A DNA stretch of 9,948 bases from Faecalibacterium prausnitzii (GTDB lineage Bacteria; Bacillota; Clostridia; Oscillospirales; Ruminococcaceae), in assembly GCA_002313795.1 (NCBI GenBank), contig DCCL01000184.1, positions 2,305 to 12,252 of the forward strand. The letters run 5' to 3'. The notes below the pieces were generated by a model that saw nothing but the letters and a program-made list of their open reading frames with translations, was not told the DNA's origin and searched no databases. Numbering within the stretch: the stretch's first letter is position 1; the number at the start of each line of letters is the position of its first letter. The position numbers and the translations under genes are program-made. Of the stretch, positions 6,514 to 9,948 are shown piece by piece.

Positions 6514-6548
6514 ATGCTTCCTCCCGTGCAGGGCAGGACATCTTTTAA
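6354..6548 (+). CDS. Possible 64-aa leader ORF upstream of RNase J
   Basis: A GTG start at 6354 has AGGAG (6343-6347) six bases upstream and lies about 25 nt after the predicted transcription start. The frame runs to TAA at 6546-6548, ending 44 bp before RNase J. The first half (GALTAFLPKRRGRIEQMDWM) uses the G/C-ending codons of neighbouring genes. The second half switches to AGA, ATA, AAT and AAA-type codons. No homologue is recognised. It overlaps the structured RNA completely, so at most one of the two readings is likely to be the main function. A leader peptide acting on RNase J expression is possible but unproven. Confidence 0.2.
   Translation: MGALTAFLPKRRGRIEQMDWMGKMAFCGTNRVTENHADKIISIRCIRGKQMRFYASSRAGQDIF
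6485..6513 (+). terminator. Terminator-like hairpin with a competing hairpin, RNase J leader
   Basis: ATGCATC (6485-6491) pairs with GATGCGT (6503-6509), followed by a T-run (6509-6513). The loop base-run GGAAGCA (6496-6502) can instead pair with TGCTTCC (6515-6521), which would open the first stem. The closing strand of the upstream RNA (GCAT, 6487-6490) also overlaps the first stem. The stem is only moderately stable, so it could end a small RNA or act as an attenuator for RNase J. Confidence 0.4.
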
Positions 6549-6592
6549 GGAGATGGGCCTGCTTTTGCTGATTGAATTTCTGGAGGTTTTCG

Positions 6593-8395
6593 ATGGCACA
6601 GACGAAAGAAACGAAAGAACAGAACCACGCCCCGGCTCCGGCCAAGGCAGGTGAATCCGGCGAGAAGCGGCCCCGCACCACCCGCCGTCCCCATTATACC
6701 CGGCGTCCCCGCCGCCCGCAGCAGTCCAGAGAGGCAGCGGTTCCCATCCATATCTATCCGCTGGGTGGCCTGGGCGAAGTGGGCAAGAATATGACCATCT
6801 ACGAGTGCTGCGGCGATATGATCATCGTGGACTGCGGCCTCGTGTTCCCGGATAATGATATGTTCGGTGTGGATATGGTCATCCCCGACTTCACCTTTGC
6901 GGTGCAGAACAAGGATAAGATCAAGGGCCTGCTCATCACCCACGGCCATGAGGACCATATCGGCAGCATCCCGTATCTGCTGCAGAAGATCGACCTGCCC
7001 ATCTACGGCACCCGCCTGACCTGCGGCCTGATCAAAAACAAGCTGGAGGAGTTCGGTCTTGCGGGCAAGACCAAGTTCGTGGAGATCACACCCAAGCAGA
7101 AGTTCAAGCTGGGCTGCTTTACCATTGAGCCCATCCATGTGAACCATTCCATCCCGGACGCGGTGGCTTTCGCCATTGACAGCCCTGCCGGCACCATCAT
7201 CCAGACCGGCGACTTCAAGGTCGATTATACCCCGCTGGCCTGCGGGGTCACCGACCTGTCCACGCTGGCAGAGTACGGCCAGCGCGGCGTTCTGGCCCTG
7301 CTGAGCGACTCCACCAATGCAGAGCGCCCGGGCTTTACGGCTACAGAGCAGAAGGTTGCTGCCGGTGTGCGCAGCCTGTTTGCCCGTGCCCGCAACAAGC
7401 GCATCATCATTGCGACCTTTGCGTCCAACATCTACCGCGTGCAGCAGATCATCGATCTGGCTGTGGAGGATGGCCGCAAGGTGGCGTTCAGCGGCCGCAG
7501 CATGGTCAACAACACGGCCATGGCGCAGGAGCTGGGCTATATGCACATCCCGGAGGGCACCCTGATCAGTGTGGACGAGCTGAACCAGTACCCGCCGGAG
7601 CAGGTGGTGCTGGTGACGACCGGCAGTCAGGGTGAGCCCCTGAGCGCCCTGAGCCGGATGGCTTCCTGCAGCCACCGTCAGGTGCGGGTGGGCCCCGGCG
7701 ACTTCATCATCATCTCGGCCAAGCCCATCCCCGGAAACGAGAAGAGCGTGACCAAGATCGTCAACGGCCTGCTCCTGCTGGGCGCTGAGGTCATCTACGA
7801 GGGCATGTATGATGTCCATGTCTCCGGCCACGCCTGCCAGGAAGAGCAGAAACTGATGCTCACCCTGACCAAACCCAAGTATTTCCTGCCCGTTCACGGC
7901 GAGTACAAGCAGCTCAAGAAGCACGCCATCACGGCGGCAAGCCTCGGCATCCCCACCAGCAACATCCTCATCGCAGAGAATGGCTCCAACGTCATCCTCA
8001 GCCGGGATGAGATGAAGCTGGGTGAGCCAGTGACGGCCGGTGCCGTTATGGTGGACGGCCTCGGTGTGGGCGATGTGGGCAATGTCGTCCTGCGGGACCG
8101 CAAGCATCTGTCGGAAGACGGTCTCGTCATCATCGTGGCAACGGTGGACAGCAAGACCGGCAAGGTGCTGGCAGGCCCCGACCTCGTGAGCCGCGGCTTC
8201 GTCTATGTGCGGGAGAACGAGAGCCTGATGGACGGTGCCCAGAGCATCGTGGAGACGGCCCTCGACCGCTGTGTGGATGAGCACGTCCGCGACTGGAACA
8301 GCGTCAAGACCCGGGTGCGTGAGGCGCTGAGCAGCTATATCTACCGCCGCACCAAGCGCAGCCCCATGATCCTCCCCATCCTGATGGAGGTCTGA
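6593..8395 (+). CDS. rnj: Ribonuclease J (beta-CASP metallo-beta-lactamase RNase)
   Basis: 5'-3' exo- and endoribonuclease central to mRNA decay and rRNA maturation in Firmicutes. The 600-aa product contains the metal-binding motif HGHEDH (117-122), His185 (VNHSIPDA) and Asp207 (TGDFKVDY). The beta-CASP signatures are VTTGSQGEP, His413 in VSGHACQEEQ and His435 in FLPVHGEY. These match RNase J1 of Bacillus subtilis (His74/76, Asp78, His79, His142, Asp164, His368, His390) with a shift of 43-45. About 43 residues precede the usual start, an Arg/Pro-rich, probably disordered extension (RPRTTRRPHYTRRPRRP within residues 22-42). ATG at 6593 is chosen over an in-frame TTG at 6572 because GGAGG (6582-6586) lies six bases upstream. 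J1 and J2 types cannot be told apart here. The long structured leader suggests post-transcriptional control. Confidence 0.96.
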   Translation: MAQTKETKEQNHAPAPAKAGESGEKRPRTTRRPHYTRRPRRPQQSREAAVPIHIYPLGGLGEVGKNMTIYECCGDMIIVDCGLVFPDNDMFGVDMVIPDFTFAVQNKDKIKGLLITHGHEDHIGSIPYLLQKIDLPIYGTRLTCGLIKNKLEEFGLAGKTKFVEITPKQKFKLGCFTIEPIHVNHSIPDAVAFAIDSPAGTIIQTGDFKVDYTPLACGVTDLSTLAEYGQRGVLALLSDSTNAERPGFTATEQKVAAGVRSLFARARNKRIIIATFASNIYRVQQIIDLAVEDGRKVAFSGRSMVNNTAMAQELGYMHIPEGTLISVDELNQYPPEQVVLVTTGSQGEPLSALSRMASCSHRQVRVGPGDFIIISAKPIPGNEKSVTKIVNGLLLLGAEVIYEGMYDVHVSGHACQEEQKLMLTLTKPKYFLPVHGEYKQLKKHAITAASLGIPTSNILIAENGSNVILSRDEMKLGEPVTAGAVMVDGLGVGDVGNVVLRDRKHLSEDGLVIIVATVDSKTGKVLAGPDLVSRGFVYVRENESLMDGAQSIVETALDRCVDEHVRDWNSVKTRVREALSSYIYRRTKRSPMILPILMEV

Positions 8396-8401
8396 GCATC
8401 C

Positions 8402-8427
8402 GGGCCGCGCTGCGCCGCAGACGGCCC
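8402..8427 (+). repeat. Intergenic hairpin with a motif shared with the mreB-mreC gap
   Basis: GGGCCG (8402-8407) pairs with CGGCCC (8422-8427) around a GC-rich loop. No T-run follows, so it is not an intrinsic terminator and the RNase J and GdpP genes may be cotranscribed. The 13-mer GCTGCGCCGCAGA (8409-8421) occurs identically at 919-931 in the mreB-mreC gap. Its core CTGCGCCGCAG is palindromic around a central C. It may be a dispersed intergenic element or an mRNA processing/stability hairpin. Confidence 0.35.
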
Positions 8428-8446
8428 TCAGGAGGCATAACGTTTC

Positions 8447-9948
8447 ATGAAACAAAAACCAAGATGGACTCTGGAAATGCTGACCGCTGCTCTGGCGGTG
8501 CTCTGCGCCCTGCTGGTGCTGGTGCTGCTGGTGCAGCGCCCGGCCATCTGGCCGCTGCTTCTGGTGCTGGCGGTGCTGTGGGGCGTCCTGTTCGGGCTGT
8601 TCCGCTATAAGCTCCGCAACTGGGTGGCCCGCTGGGTCTGCGGCGGCAGCTTTGAAAAGTCCAAGGCAAAATTCAGTCTGGAACCGCTGAGCCAGCCGGT
8701 GGCTCTCCTTTCGGGAGAGACGCTGCTGTGGTACAACACTGAGTTCCGCACCCGGCTGCTGAAGGGAGAAGCCCTGCTGACGCCCCGCGTGCAGAAGGTG
8801 CTGCCCGGTCTGGACCTGCAGACTGCCAAAAAGATCGGCGGCCAGCTGCTGAACGTGGCCGACGGCGTGTGGTGTGCCCACACGTCTACAGTGCCCGGCG
8901 ACGCCGAGAGCATGACGCTGGTGGTACTGAATGAAGAAACGGCCCTGCGCAAAGTGGAGGCCGAGTATAAGGCCAGCCGCCCGGGGTATCTGGTCTTCCT
9001 TGTGGACGGCTACGACGACGTGTTCAGCGATATGCTGGACAGTGAGCGGGCCCGCCTGCTGGAGGGCATCAACCGCGTGCTGGAAGAGATGATCGGACGG
9101 GGCACCGGCTTTCTGCGCCGGGTGGCCAGCGGCCGGTATATCGCCGTGGTGGAAGAGCGCCAGCTGGAGCAGTTTGCCAAGCGGGGCTACGATGTGCTGG
9201 ATAAGATCCGTGCCCTCGACCCCAGTGTGAACCTCTCCATCTCCATCGGCATCGGCCGCGGGGCCAAGACGCTCCACGAAGCCCAGGATATGGCTGTGCA
9301 GGCGCTGGATATGGCCCAGGGACGCGGCGGCGACCAGGCCGCTGAGATGACCCCCGACGGCTTCACCTTCTATGGCGGCGTCAGCCACGGTGTAGAAAAG
9401 CGCAGTAAGGTGCGCAGCCGTATCGTGGCAGACCAGCTGGTCAAGCTCATCAAAGAGGCCGACCATGTGGTCATCATGGGCCACCGGATGAGCGATCTGG
9501 ACGCCATCGGTTCTGCCGAGGGTGTGCTGCGCATCTGCAAGATCTGTGATGTCCCGGCGGTCATTGCCGTGCGGCGTGAAGCCACACTGGCCACCAGCCT
9601 CATCAATGCGCTGGTGGCGGCAGGGCAGGAGGATGATTTCATCGACCCCAAGGGTGCTCTGCCCATCATCTCCCAGCGGACGCTGTGTATTGTGGTGGAT
9701 ACATACCAGCTGAGCCTTGTGGAGAGCCGGGAGATCCTGGACAAGTGCGGCAAGGTGGCTGTCATTGACCATCACCGCAAGGGTGTGGGCTTTATCGAAA
9801 AAGCCGACCTTGTCTGCCACGAGCCCTATGCATCCTCGGCCAGTGAGCTGGTAACAGAATTTCTGCAGTATGTGGGCGACCGCGACGACAAACCCAACCG
9901 TATTGAGGCGGAGGGTCTGCTCTCCGGCATCATGCTGGATACCCGGGA
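8447..9948 (+). CDS. gdpP: GdpP-type cyclic-di-AMP phosphodiesterase (DHH family), 3'-partial
   Basis: Membrane-bound enzyme that hydrolyses c-di-AMP to pApA, adjusting turgor, potassium transport and wall homeostasis. 500 codons are visible and the frame is open at the window end. Order: two membrane helices (about residues 12-29 and 33-53), a PAS-like region (about 75-165), and a degenerate GGDEF domain (about 180-300). In the latter the active loop reads SGRYIAVV and SISIGIGRG is retained. The DHH phosphodiesterase domain follows, with GHRMSDLDAIGSA (His346, Asp350, Asp352), VVDTYQ (Asp418) and IDHHRKG (Asp441-His442-His443), then EPYASSASELVTE. The metal ligands expected up to this point are present. 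The DHHA1 domain lies outside. AGGAGG (8430-8435), 11 bases upstream, supports ATG 8447. In many Firmicutes rplI and dnaB follow gdpP. Confidence 0.94.
   Translation, partial: MKQKPRWTLEMLTAALAVLCALLVLVLLVQRPAIWPLLLVLAVLWGVLFGLFRYKLRNWVARWVCGGSFEKSKAKFSLEPLSQPVALLSGETLLWYNTEFRTRLLKGEALLTPRVQKVLPGLDLQTAKKIGGQLLNVADGVWCAHTSTVPGDAESMTLVVLNEETALRKVEAEYKASRPGYLVFLVDGYDDVFSDMLDSERARLLEGINRVLEEMIGRGTGFLRRVASGRYIAVVEERQLEQFAKRGYDVLDKIRALDPSVNLSISIGIGRGAKTLHEAQDMAVQALDMAQGRGGDQAAEMTPDGFTFYGGVSHGVEKRSKVRSRIVADQLVKLIKEADHVVIMGHRMSDLDAIGSAEGVLRICKICDVPAVIAVRREATLATSLINALVAAGQEDDFIDPKGALPIISQRTLCIVVDTYQLSLVESREILDKCGKVAVIDHHRKGVGFIEKADLVCHEPYASSASELVTEFLQYVGDRDDKPNRIEAEGLLSGIMLDTR

Noticed and set aside
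6545..9820. A minus-strand open frame of more than 1,000 codons opposite RNase J and GdpP
   Set aside because: The plus-strand genes show clear motifs and proper start signals. The antisense frame is His/Gln/Ala-rich with no recognisable domain, and is open because the plus-strand genes seldom use codons such as CTA, TTA and TCA in the matching phase. It is a GC-driven shadow.

Overview
The window reads as chromosome of a high-GC Clostridia species. A Faecalibacterium/Gemmiger-like member of the Oscillospiraceae (Ruminococcaceae) is my best guess. The basis is the Firmicutes-type gene set (mreBCD, class B PBP2, methylglyoxal synthase, RNase J, GdpP), strong AGGAGG-type ribosome binding sites, a near-consensus housekeeping sigma promoter, and G/C-rich third codon positions. 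The genus is inference. No mobile element, CRISPR array, tRNA or rRNA gene was recognised.

Layout. Bases 1-4597 (+) are a cell-elongation cluster: mreB (5' end outside the window), mreC, mreD and a class B transpeptidase of the PBP2/MrdA type. The 130-bp mreB-mreC gap holds an intrinsic terminator and two competing helices, a complete attenuator-like arrangement. Bases 4598-4743 carry a promoter for the next gene, a methylglyoxal synthase homologue (4744-5148) with substitutions at expected active-site positions. A strong hairpin at 5161-5196 terminates it and also the convergent minus-strand pair. That pair is rnhA (RNase HI, 5728-6192) and a translationally coupled, truncated, motif-poor relative of the MnmA tRNA-thiolase catalytic domain (5213-5731).

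Bases 6193-6592 form a 400-bp divergent control region. It holds a minus-strand promoter for rnhA, a 12-bp perfect palindrome, and a very good plus-strand promoter (TTGACA-N17-TATACT). About 260 nt of leader or independent small RNA, with extensive pairing and a terminator-like hairpin, then precede RNase J (6593-8395). RNase J is followed by the first 500 codons of a GdpP-type c-di-AMP phosphodiesterase (8447 to the window end).

How the genes connect. MreBCD and PBP2 build the lateral wall of rod-shaped cells. RNase J, RNase HI and GdpP serve RNA turnover, RNA:DNA hybrid removal and c-di-AMP homeostasis, the last of which is linked to wall and osmotic physiology in Firmicutes. Most of the window is ordinary core genome. 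The items most worth a second look are the mreB-mreC attenuator, the structured RNase J leader or small RNA, the altered methylglyoxal synthase, and the MnmA-like remnant coupled to rnhA.
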